DNA of 64,000 bases, from NCBI GenBank assembly GCA_051710585.1, contig JBPESP010000002.1, forward strand, positions 372,001 through 436,000, given 5' to 3'. The notes beneath the pieces are model-generated. The model was not told the DNA's origin. It saw only the letters and a program-made list of their open reading frames with translations, and made no database searches. Source of the DNA: JBPESP01 sp051710585. Its GTDB lineage: Bacteria; Pseudomonadota; Gammaproteobacteria; Enterobacterales; Enterobacteriaceae. Positions 34,650-44,933 of this stretch are shown here, in pieces. How positions within the stretch are numbered: the stretch's first letter is position 1; every line of letters starts with the position of its first letter. A program made the position numbers and the translations under genes.

Positions 34650-35768
34650 TCAGATAGCAGTATGCCTTTTAATGACTAGAGAATTGTCAAGGGTTTGATT
34701 CTGATGGTGGCGTTCCAACGCTAGAGTAATGAGACGGGTGATAAGATCAGTATAACTCAATCCGCTAGCCTGCCATAGTCTTGGATACATGCTGACATTA
34801 GTAAATCCCGGCAAGGTATTTACTTCATTGACCATCACTTTACCCTCAGGTGTCAAAAAAACATCCACCCGTGCCATACCGGCACAGTTAAGTACTGAAA
34901 ATGCCCTTAACGCAATTTGGCGGACTTCATCGCTGATATCCTTGCTTATAGCGGCTGGCACCACTACTTGCGCTCCCATCTCGTTAATATATTTAGTGTG
35001 ATAAGAATATAAACTGTCACTCAGCATAATCTCGCCGCACAGACTAGCTTCGGCTTTATCGTTACCCAGTACGGCGCACTCCAGCTCACGACCAGGGATA
35101 GCAGTTTCCACTAGTACTTTATGATCGAAGCGAAACGCCAACGCTATTGCTTGTGCGAAACTTTTCCGATCGATGACCTTGGATACACCCACCGATGACC
35201 CCTGGTTAGCAGGTTTAACAAACAGCGGTAGTCCGAGAGAGGCGGTAACCTGCTCGAAGCGGATGCTGTCTCGCTGAGCACGAGAGACTGTCAAGAAAGG
35301 TGCAACCGCCAGACCTGCATCACGTAATAATCGCTTGGTGATATCTTTATTCATGCTAATAGCGGATCCAAGCACCTCCGAACCAACGTAGGGGAGATTG
35401 GCCATACGTAACAACCCTTGTAATGAGCCATCTTCGCCAAACGTACCATGAATAATTGGAAAAATAACATCAAGCTGAAACAACGTGTCTGGTTGATTCA
35501 CCTGCATTAGAGGATGCGGCCGGCGGCCTGGTAACAAGGCGATTTTCCGTCTGCTACCGGTCAGGGTAATTCTGACGGGATCATCACCGTGCAATAGGTA
35601 GTTATCAGCGTCATATAAATACCAACTTCCCTGTTTATCGACGCCCAGCAGAATAATATCGAAGCGTTCCCGTTCAATAGCATCAACAATGTTTTTTACC
35701 GACTGAAGGGACACTTCGTGTTCTGCCGAACGACCACCGAAAATAACCCCTACGCATGTTTTTACCAT
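34650..35768 (-). CDS. ddlA: D-alanine--D-alanine ligase A
   Basis: ATP-grasp enzyme that joins two D-alanines for the peptidoglycan pentapeptide in the cytoplasm. The 372-residue product (E. coli DdlA 364) contains the N-terminal GGRSAEHEVSLQS motif, HGTFGEDGSLQG, KPANQGSSVGVSK in the ATP-binding domain, and MARVDVFLTPEG and VNEVNTLPGFTNVSMYP with metal and substrate ligands near the C terminus. It resembles DdlA rather than DdlB. I chose the ATG at 35768, which gives MVKTCVGVIFGG; AGGAG lies about ten bases upstream. A longer frame from 35813 would add 15 unconserved residues. The gene is isolated. Its presence implies that the symbiont still makes a cell wall. Confidence 0.96.
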   Translation of the reverse strand: MVKTCVGVIFGGRSAEHEVSLQSVKNIVDAIERERFDIILLGVDKQGSWYLYDADNYLLHGDDPVRITLTGSRRKIALLPGRRPHPLMQVNQPDTLFQLDVIFPIIHGTFGEDGSLQGLLRMANLPYVGSEVLGSAISMNKDITKRLLRDAGLAVAPFLTVSRAQRDSIRFEQVTASLGLPLFVKPANQGSSVGVSKVIDRKSFAQAIALAFRFDHKVLVETAIPGRELECAVLGNDKAEASLCGEIMLSDSLYSYHTKYINEMGAQVVVPAAISKDISDEVRQIALRAFSVLNCAGMARVDVFLTPEGKVMVNEVNTLPGFTNVSMYPRLWQASGLSYTDLITRLITLALERHHQNQTLDNSLVIKRHTAI

Positions 35769-38700
35769 CCTCTTTTCACTCCTCGGAAAAGAATAAAACC
35801 GATGCCCATTCACAAGCTGGACATTAAACAGCTGTAACAGGCTCGTTAAATATAATAAGTTTTATTGCTCCCTAGATTCTAATCGAGTCTGAGGATACAC
35901 AGCTGTTTGGCGGGGCAAACGCTTTTTCTATCAGAAACGCCGCATAAGCTAGCGGGGGGTTAGAACTAGTAGCTTACCAACTAGGCAAAGAATACATTGC
36001 TGTTGTTATGCGTACTGGAAACATAGGTAACTTAAAACATTAATTACTTATAGACAACCACACTAAAGGCGGCAGCAACAAGATAGGGAGAATGTATTTC
36101 CAATTATCGCAGCTAAAGTCACCCAGTAATAAAACTTACGTAAAAGTGGATATTCTGATAGCTATCTAAAAAACGTCATTGCCTTTTCCATACTATAACC
36201 GCCGAAAGCTCCTATTTTTTAAACAAATCCTTAAAGACTACCAAGTAAAATGGTGTACTAGGTTTAGGGGGATATTCTAAGTAAAAGGCTGTTCCGGCCT
36301 GTCGGTGAAGCCGAGTTAGACATCATTTGCCAACGCCGCAGAGAAAAGAATACAAACTGATTAAAAAAAGTACGTTAATAAAGCAATTGTACAAACTATT
36401 TCTTAAAGACTTCCTTAATCCATTATTTCTTTTCAGAATAGTTAAAACGAATTAGTATCATTAATGAAATAAAATAAAAAATATTACATTTATACTAATT
36501 AAATTAGTATAAAAGCGCGAATTGACGGCTGTAAAGCCACAAAATCCGCTTCACTCGCGCCCTCTTAAGTACGGAATGAACAGATATTAGTATTTAAAAT
36601 AAAATTAGATTTTATAAAGAAAGAGTGATTATAGAATAAGTTCAAGCTTCTTCTTATTAACAGTGATAATTATCATAAAATACCGTTCACCCCCCAGCAG
36701 CTACCACCGTGCAAAAACGATCCACTGCCGGGGCTTTTAGCCTGTGGTTATACGCTAGATTTAATAATCAAGTGCAGCACTAGGGGCAGCGATAGTAAAT
36801 ACATCTTATTAAATTTCATTAGCGCTAATTTGACATTACAGAGTTGAATAAAGTGCCAAGCGTATTTATACTGTAACTGGATTTATTTTATCCACAGCTA
36901 GACGGTGTTAACATTAAAGAATGTTTTTCTCAGACTTACAAAAGGAGTACTACCATCTCTTTCGCAGTTATAAAAATTTCCATCAAAGACTAACCCAACA
37001 ACCTCCAGTACCATTTGAAATAAGTCTTTATGACATCTGTATCCTGAGATTTTATGATAATTTCCGGCTACAGCTAATCTACCTTAAAGGGCAGATTCAG
37101 GCACGTACAGCGAATATGCCGTCTTACTAGGTAATAAAAACAGGTAGCATTTAACCTTAACCATACACTCAAAAATGCATGTTAAGTCATATCCTAGCTA
37201 AAAAAAACTAACAGCGCTTAATGCCGAATGGTAATTAATAAGAAAATCTGCCCGTTGCTCTACGGTCATTAATTTCTCGTTAGCGATAGTGATCTTAGCA
37301 TTGTGCAGGATTGCAGCATAACGACAATTTCCTCAGGTCTGCGCTCCGATTGAGCACTATCCGTACCAACGGATATAATTTACAGAATTATTTGATGATA
37401 CCTGGAAAACTGTCCTATCAAACGGTTACTGTGGCGAATAAAGATCACCATCCCTAATTCATCCTCGAGTTTGTGGATATAACAGCTGACGTCCAATTGC
37501 GAAGTAAAACCCATACTCGCAACATCGGTCGGATTATAATTGGATCGGATTTATTAGCAGATAATACGCAGTTACTGAAAATTTATGGTTCTTCACTCCT
37601 GTAGTTCTCTGGAAAATATAGCCCTAGAAACATAGTATATAATTACTAAACAAAATGGATAAATTTTACAGTTTAAAACTAAGAAAAATATACTTATATC
37701 ATACGCTAATCACATAACATTGCCGACTAGCCAGCTCCTAGTTGCTTAGCGCAACAACAATAGAAGGCAAAAGTATAAATATCACCGGGCCGCGAGTCCA
37801 TCCAGGAAACCCTCTAATGTGCAGCTCGTTTAGGAGGAAATCTACGGCAGCAAATAATGGATTAAAACACCTCTTACCCAATAAACACAAACCTCTCTTA
37901 GTTGTGTAAGGTAAGGCTATGAATAACCTCTGCGAGGTTATATTCCCTGTGCGGGATAGAAGATCGGCACCAGCGGAGTTTATCACTCTCCCTATCTGAT
38001 AAATTTTATTGATGTAATAAGCGTTTATCAACAGTGCCATTTTCATAGTGCCAAGCAAGGCAAGCTACTTAGCAATAAAATGGCAGAGTAGTTTTATTAA
38101 AATCTTATATGGGATAACACCACGCTAGGTGAGCCTTTATACATAAAAACCCCTTAAGCAGCTATTGATTTTTTTCCAGCTAGCACTGATTAATAGCAGT
38201 AAAAATAAAATAACCACAATTATTACCAGGACTATAATGATCGATTGGAAGCATCAGTATGAATTTTCTCTTTTAGATATGAGATCCGCCAGACCTATCC
38301 TGAAAATTTCACGGTATCGGCTACGGTTGGCGTACTGCCGCTATATTAATATCAATAACCTTCCTCCGCGATAGAACACTCCTTTACTGATAGCTCTAAC
38401 TACAAGGGGATCTAAAACTATACGCTACCGTCACTTCTGAATGAAAGTGATTTTGACAAGCACCGGAGCATAAAATAATCGCATCCAAACTACGCTAACA
38501 ACGAGCAGGGTTGCCTCTATTTGAAATAGAATAATCTTTAAAAAAGATAGCCTTTTTCCCCTGCCCACTGACAGGCACTAGGTTGAGAAATTACGGTTGA
38601 CAAGTGATGGTGTCATAACTAGTTAACGCCTAGCAAAATAAAGTAAGCCAGATGACCGATCTAGATAGCGTTAACGCTAGGTCACACTTCAAAAGTGCAG

Positions 38701-39455
38701 ATACAGGTAACCTAGTACAATTTCTCCTGCATACAAAATCTCGACGAATAGAGTTAAGAAGATGATGACTTATGTCATAGTTAAGTGCATGCGCCATTTT
38801 ATCCTACTGTCCTAACAACCTTCCAGCAGGTATTGCTTTTTTTTGGATTAATACACCAGCATAGGCTTTCGGATCTATAAATTTAATAATTACCGTGAAT
38901 TAAACAGGATCTCCCCTCCGGTATAATAAGCGTCAGGAGGTTACCTGGGGAATTATTGATGTCCGCCATCTTGTGATAGCTAGTTGATCAGTAAGCTGCC
39001 CTCTACCGAGTCTAAAGCAACTTTCTGAGCAAAATTGTAAAGCGCTAACGTTCTAGGTACAAAGGACACTCCCTCGGAGAAAGAGGGAACTTAATAAAAA
39101 GATAATCGCAAAAAAAATCCTGCTAAAGCTTAGCGGTGCGCTAGCAGAGGTGTTAAAAGACGCATTATTGATTTTAAAATCATCCTATATAACTTATTTT
39201 CCTTATCAAGGATTTTTCTTAGAAAAAATAAAGAAATGATGAATCTAATTCTCATAAGCCGTCGTCTTATTCGGCTTTGCCGCATTTTGGCTGGTTAGAG
39301 CACTCAATATAATGTGCAAAACAACGATTAATTAACGCTGTTGCTAAAACCCCCCAGCATGAAGTAAAGGTGATAGTATTTATTAAAAAATAATGAATAA
39401 ACGGTCACATTGTACGCCTCGTTTCTTAAAAACTTTTTCTATATCAATAAACACA
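35769..39455. other. Eroded DNA between ddlA and the porin gene
   Basis: No intact gene found. Short frames at 36921-37130, 37738-38058 and 38165-38374 have no family resemblance that I can see. A 25-base near-palindrome (12-bp arms, TTTATACTAATT, one-base centre) is at 36489-36513. The remainder is AT-rich with scattered codon-like fragments. Confidence 0.6.
36489..36513. repeat. AT-rich palindrome with 12-bp arms
   Basis: TTTATACTAATT, one A, then the exact reverse complement. Low complexity reduces its significance. Confidence 0.55.
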
Positions 39456-40565
39456 TCAGAACATGTATGTCATACCCATTGCTAAAATATTGTCAGTATA
39501 GATCTGTGTATCATGAGTGAAGTCGTTTTTAGATAGCAAATTGATGCGATAATCAACGAAAGTCAGCATATTTTTGTTAAATTTATATCCGGCACCTGCT
39601 TCAAGGTATTTCTTAATGTTTTGGCTTTTACCCTGATAATCGCTGTCAATCCGCGATTGCAGATAGCCGACCGAAGGGCGCAGGCCGAAATCAAGAGCGT
39701 ATTGTGCGACTAATTCAAGATTATGGGCCTTGTTAGCAAGGCCGTGTTTCGCCTGGTCCGATGAATCACCATAAGACGTCATATTGCGAGTTTCACTATA
39801 CAGCGCCGCCAAATAGAGGTTATCAGCGTCATATTTTAAACCAAAGGAGTAAGCCTCGGCTTTTTTATCTTCATTATACGAATTGTTTATCATACGCTGC
39901 GCCAAAGTACGATTGCTGCTGGTATAGGCAGCACCAGTGGAAATACCGTTATCAAAATCATAGGTTACGGACATTCCGTAACCATCGCCATTCGCCTCAT
40001 TCAAACCACGCCCACCTTTCTCATCCTTCTTAGTCTCATTTTTGCCCTGATACTGCAGCGCAAAACTCAAGCCGTCAATCATTCCGAAAAAATTTGTATT
40101 GCGGTAGGTAAAAACGCCATTAGTACGCCCGGTCATGAAGTTATCGATGACGCTAGTATCGCCGCCGAATTCTGGCATCATACAAGTCCAAGCGCCTAGG
40201 TCATACAGCACGCCGTAGTTACGGCCATAGTCAAGGCTACCCGAATCAGCGAATTTGATACCGACGAAGCCCAAGCGGGTAAAATTACTTTTTACACCTT
40301 CGCTTTCAGCGTGACTTAATCCAACTTCTTGCTCCCAGGTACCGAAACCGGTAATGCCTTCGCTAAGCTTGGCTTCCCCCTTGAAGCCATAACGGACTAA
40401 GGAGCGATCACTGTTTCTAGCATCATCACTAGAAATATAGCGTGTACCATTGAGTACACCAAACAAATTTAGTTTATTACCATCTTCATTATAAACCTCG
40501 GCTGCCCCGACACTAGTGGCTATTGCTACAGCAGAAACAAGAACAAACAGATATTGTAATCTCAT
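39456..40565 (-). CDS. ompC: Outer-membrane general porin, OmpC/OmpF type
   Basis: A trimeric 16-strand beta-barrel for passive passage of small hydrophilic solutes. The ATG at 40565 follows AGAGGA with good spacing and starts a typical signal peptide (MRLQYLFVLVSAVAIATSVGAA) cut before EVYNEDGNKLNLFG, the usual mature start. The 369-residue length is close to OmpC (367). FDYGRNYGV-like (LDYGRNYGVLYD), loop-3 PEFGGD, TYRNTNFFGMIDGLSFALQY and LDFGLRPSVGYLQS blocks are intact, and the chain ends in Phe as required for Bam recognition. The C-terminal YRINLLSKNDFTHDTQIYTD stretch matches OmpC better than OmpF, and the location between the yejM/proL area and gyrA is that of ompC. Unusually, a Cys precedes loop-3 MMPEFGGD. 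Upstream DNA is very AT-rich. Confidence 0.88.
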   Translation of the reverse strand: MRLQYLFVLVSAVAIATSVGAAEVYNEDGNKLNLFGVLNGTRYISSDDARNSDRSLVRYGFKGEAKLSEGITGFGTWEQEVGLSHAESEGVKSNFTRLGFVGIKFADSGSLDYGRNYGVLYDLGAWTCMMPEFGGDTSVIDNFMTGRTNGVFTYRNTNFFGMIDGLSFALQYQGKNETKKDEKGGRGLNEANGDGYGMSVTYDFDNGISTGAAYTSSNRTLAQRMINNSYNEDKKAEAYSFGLKYDADNLYLAALYSETRNMTSYGDSSDQAKHGLANKAHNLELVAQYALDFGLRPSVGYLQSRIDSDYQGKSQNIKKYLEAGAGYKFNKNMLTFVDYRINLLSKNDFTHDTQIYTDNILAMGMTYMF

Positions 40566-43500
40566 ATTGAGATCCTCTATATTTATCATTGGAATTGTAC
40601 TCGATAAATTTTAACTTTTCAAGCTATAAATAGTAAAAAAATAATAGATTTATATCATGATGTATAAATACAAAATAATAAAACAACTTATTAACAAGCT
40701 AATTAATAACATTAATTAAAAAAAATTAACACGTTAAATTAAAAATATCATCAGATATGTTCATAACATCCTAATATAAACCCCGAGTATAACCTTTAAA
40801 ACTACTTCTTTTTTATCTTATAAAAAAATTTTATCTATATTAAAAGATAGATCAAGAATCACAACAAGAATAACGACATTTTTAGCAAAACTATATTTAA
40901 AATAATAGTGAATAATATAATAAATAAGCGAACCATTCCTTATCTTTCTTCCACAGCATCTTATTTCAGTACAGAGATTTATTTATTTTCTCCTACCCTC
41001 CTTTATATCAGCCTATCTCTGCAGTGAGATAGGTGAGATATGAAATGAACTGCAAAAAAAATTCTTTCCTTTCTATCCATATTATTTGCCATTGTAAGGT
41101 ATTTAAACTGTGCACCTTTGTCCATAAAAACCAGATAATCTACCTTAAAAATACTAGATAACTCTAGATAACTCAAGATACGCAGGATAAAAAGCAGATA
41201 TGACATGGAATGTAGCAATCGACCTTTCATTATCATTTCTTAATTAGCCCAAGCGATAAAAAAACCAATTGCACGCAAAAAATAACGTTCATCATGAATT
41301 ATGCATTGGATTTTATTATCAGCTTCTTGACGCTGGATGCGTGCTAAATTAAAGACAGGAAACAAATCCTGTAACAGAGACCTGCTGCCCTATATCCAGT
41401 TTTATTGCCCAATACGCGAGCGTAACCTGTTACTGAAGCTATCTGGATAAGTGATGTTACACTACCATGTAACATGTGACGATAGTGCTCAATAAAGCGA
41501 AATAAAAATTTATTCTGGCGATGATAGCCTTTTCTATACTGGAGCGTCGTGGCCATATATAGACAAACAAGAGCTGTACGGGTAGTCCGTATAGTCTCCC
41601 ATCACCCCCCGCCTATCCGGCACTTTTCACTCCTCGATAAGTACTTTTATTCGTGATTTTGCAATATTTATATGAGCGCGCTAGTGCTCCCTTTCGCAAA
41701 ACACTGTTTGCTATAAACGATGTTTCTATCGATTCTGCTAATGCTCTGCACCTTGTACATCAGCCTATAGGAGCTATAAAAGCTCATCATCGCAGTATTT
41801 TTTTCTACGTCATATGAATCTATTGCTATTTATCGCCATTAGCGTCCTGACAGTCAGTAAGGACGCTAAACTTCCTGCTGTTGAGCTTTGGCGCCGACAA
41901 CCTGCTGCTATTGTTCAGCATTGTAGGTAATTAACAGAATATGCCACCTAATTTAGTGTTAGTAGCTATTTCTGGAATTGCCTATGCAGTATCCTTGATC
42001 AGCATGCCCTGAGGCTTTATCTCCCATTTAATAACCCTGTATTATATTTCGTTTTTGCCTATGTAGGTTTATTATTAACTGCCATTCTCACGCAGAATAC
42101 ACGCTGCACGTGAGCCATTTAAAGAAAAAAAATCCAAGCACTCATTAATGTAAAAAATTTCATTAGCCTCCAGTGCACCACTGCGCTGTTTTCTGCTGTT
42201 TATTTTGCTGTTGTTACTGTCGCTATAGGTCTTGTGTTATCGGGTCTTCAGCGCCTTTTATTTAGAAAAAGGCGCTATTTTAGCACCACTGCTAGAACTA
42301 TACCAAAAAAGCATCAATAAAAAACCGCAGCATCACCTATCAATTTTACGATGCCTCCGATAGAAATGATCCGCGGCCAATATCAAGCTATTTTGATGTG
42401 TTTTGGGGGCTAAAATAACAATTTCACGCTGCATTATCTCAACGACAGCGATAACAGTCTGACCCCTTTATATCTCTACACAGTAGCTGTGTAAAAAAAT
42501 CCCTGCTTTAGGATAATTATACAGGTTCGATGATGTATTTATGCCGCAGAGAAATACTGTTGTAATAGGTAATATCCTAGATAAATGCAAAACCCCCTTG
42601 AGAGAAAAGCTGTTTCTTAAGAACTATTTTAACTATCGCACACTTTTTAAGCATGCCGGCCATCCGGCTATCATTATCGTTTTTGATTTTCCAATCAATA
42701 ATATTATTCCGCTAAAATAGCGCATGCTAATTTTCTGCTTAATAGCGCCACCAACGTCAGAATGGATGACAATGAAGTGACGGTATAAAGCGCCATGTGT
42801 CTTTAAACGGATGAATACCCCTAAATTGAAATCACGGCGCAGTTATCTTATCCAACGCACTACTTGACTTTAATCGGGCAGTTCTGGTAGCGCATATCTC
42901 GATCGTTCAGGAGAACACTAAGCGATATCATCAGCACACAGTTTCCTCAAGAGGCAATATAGCTTGATGAGGCTGACTGATAATTTCCAGTTATTCATCT
43001 GCCTGAAGCTGCAAAGTTTCAACCAATCAACCACCTTGTAACCTAAACCAATTGTGCGACGATGTACTACTGACCCCGCTTACCGCTTTTGAGTTAAAAG
43101 AGTTAGGACTGCTTCATCACTACCTGCTGCTTTCTGAAACTACTATTCTCGGGTGATGCAGAAGCTATTAGTAAAGTATTCACGATAATTCTTCTTAATG
43201 ACATCAACACCTACTTGGGGTAAGATAATCTTGCGTGCAAGTAGATTGAATGATGCTGGCAACATGATAACCTTTACTTTAAAAAAATATCAGCAGCAGC
43301 GGCAAGCAAGAACTAGGAACCTTAGCTAGAGCTATTTATCAGGTCGGTAGAGAAAGACCACTATCAGCGCAGTTAGGGATTCATCTATTTTGTGCAATCA
43401 GTTCTACCGGTGCATGAGAGCGAGGTGATCGCACAAATCCGGATAGATATATTTTTACACGATATAGCCTTAGTCTTCCCCTCGATCTATTTGAAGCAGA

Positions 43501-44907
43501 GGAAGATTAAAAAATACTACAGGACGCATTAGTCTTGTATAACATACGCAACAAAGAAATTCACACTATTGTTAGCGCTATGTTGGAATAATAGTTTTCT
43601 AAGTGCGTTTGTGTTATTGAATATCTTCTCAAAAAAAATCATCTTCTTAACGATGTTTTTTTTGATGATAGATCACATCAGACACAACATCATAAAGGAT
43701 GATGTATTGTTACTGAACAAAGAAACTTAAAGGGATATATAGCCCTCTAACTACTCGATATATTCAGGTAAATTACAATTCCAACACTCCGATGCTTTAG
43801 ACAAAGTTATACTGATTGAGTAGCAGATAAGAGAGTTATAAAATGAATGAATCAAGCTGGCTTAAATCTCATCATTTTAGTGACTATCTAATCGTCCTAT
43901 TCAGTATTCTAAAATCATTAATCATTAAGATAAATCGAATGGATAAACCTAGTCAGTGAGTTCAAGGGTTACACCACCTATTCAGCTTTAATATTCAACG
44001 CATCCAGCCCATCGAAACCGTCCAGCAACCTTTACTTTTAAATAAAAATATGGGTTGCCAAAATAATACCATATAGCGGCAGCTATAATTCCTGCCTAAC
44101 GGACGATGCCAGGAACATCTATTTAGTTTGACTTACCTGCTAAAGAACCCTGGCATCGCGCTATATATCCTGTAATGAATCCGCCATGCAGACTATGGCG
44201 CTACTGAGATACAGTAGGACGAAACACTGATGTACAGGTTAGTGTTATTATTGATGATGACATCGATAAAATTGACCTACCTTGCTTTCAGATAATATAG
44301 ATTAATGCATCATTAATCTTGATAAAAAAACCATGCTGAGTACTACTGAGTTTGTTGCTACTCAAACTCAGTAGCGAGAGATTTCCTGACGAGGAAATCA
44401 GGATAAGTGGTAAATTGCTGGCGCTAGTAAATCATCCAGCTGTGTATTATTTTTTCAATATTTATCAAGGCCTCTTCATTTTGCTGCTGTAAAAAAAAGA
44501 AATAAGGATGCACATAGTCATTACTACTGTTTTGCAGGTTGCCTGCATAACCCAATATTGGATCCCTTACCAGGCAGTGGTAGACAGCGTATTACAGAAT
44601 ACGATAACTTAACATACCACAAGCTTTTTTTCGCAACATCAGCGCCATTGTCCTATACGCTATGCCGCACATACTAAAATCTACCAATTACAACCTTTTT
44701 CCAGCGATATAAAATACCCGCTTAAGCTGATAAGGATCTAGAGAATTATCTTTATAAATAGCTGAAAATAGCTCAATATGTTGACCATAACATGAAGCGC
44801 TCTATATTCTTTGTTTTAATCATTTTGAATATACCATGCTCTGTTCGGTTAGGTCAATTTACTTCCGAAAGCGCTGCCGTGTAACCTATTTTACTCGCCG
44901 ATGCGGA
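40566..44907. other. Eroded DNA between the porin gene and gyrA
   Basis: No intact gene. Synteny with E. coli would predict relics of micF, rcsD, rcsB and rcsC here. Broken coding-like text runs on plus through about 41850-43600, but I could not match it confidently to Rcs proteins, so I leave it unnamed. A cluster of three hairpins sits at 44300-44399. A 10-bp inverted pair (GATGCCAGGG/CCTGGCATC) encloses about 30 bases near 44104-44160. Confidence 0.5.
44300..44399. repeat. Cluster of three perfect hairpins
   Basis: AGATTAAT with its complement (44300-44320), CTACTGAGTTTG with its complement across eight bases (44343-44374), and GATTTCCT with its complement across GACG (44380-44399). No T tract and no nearby gene end explain them. 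Confidence 0.6.
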
Positions 44908-44928
44908 CCCCCCCGTCCCGGGGGGGGG
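44908..44928. terminator. C7/G9 hairpin just after gyrA
   Basis: A run of seven C, then GTCCC, then nine G starts five bases beyond the gyrA stop (minus strand). It can fold into a very stable all-GC stem. No U tract follows on the minus strand, so it is not a classical terminator; it might act as a stalling structure or 3'-end protector. The tract is strongly out of character for this AT-rich chromosome. Confidence 0.5.
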
Positions 44929-44933
44929 AGGGA

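Noticed and set aside
41850..44800. Naming the broken text upstream of the porin as rcsD/rcsB/rcsC
   Set aside because: Synteny predicts them, but I could not align any clear His-kinase or receiver motif.
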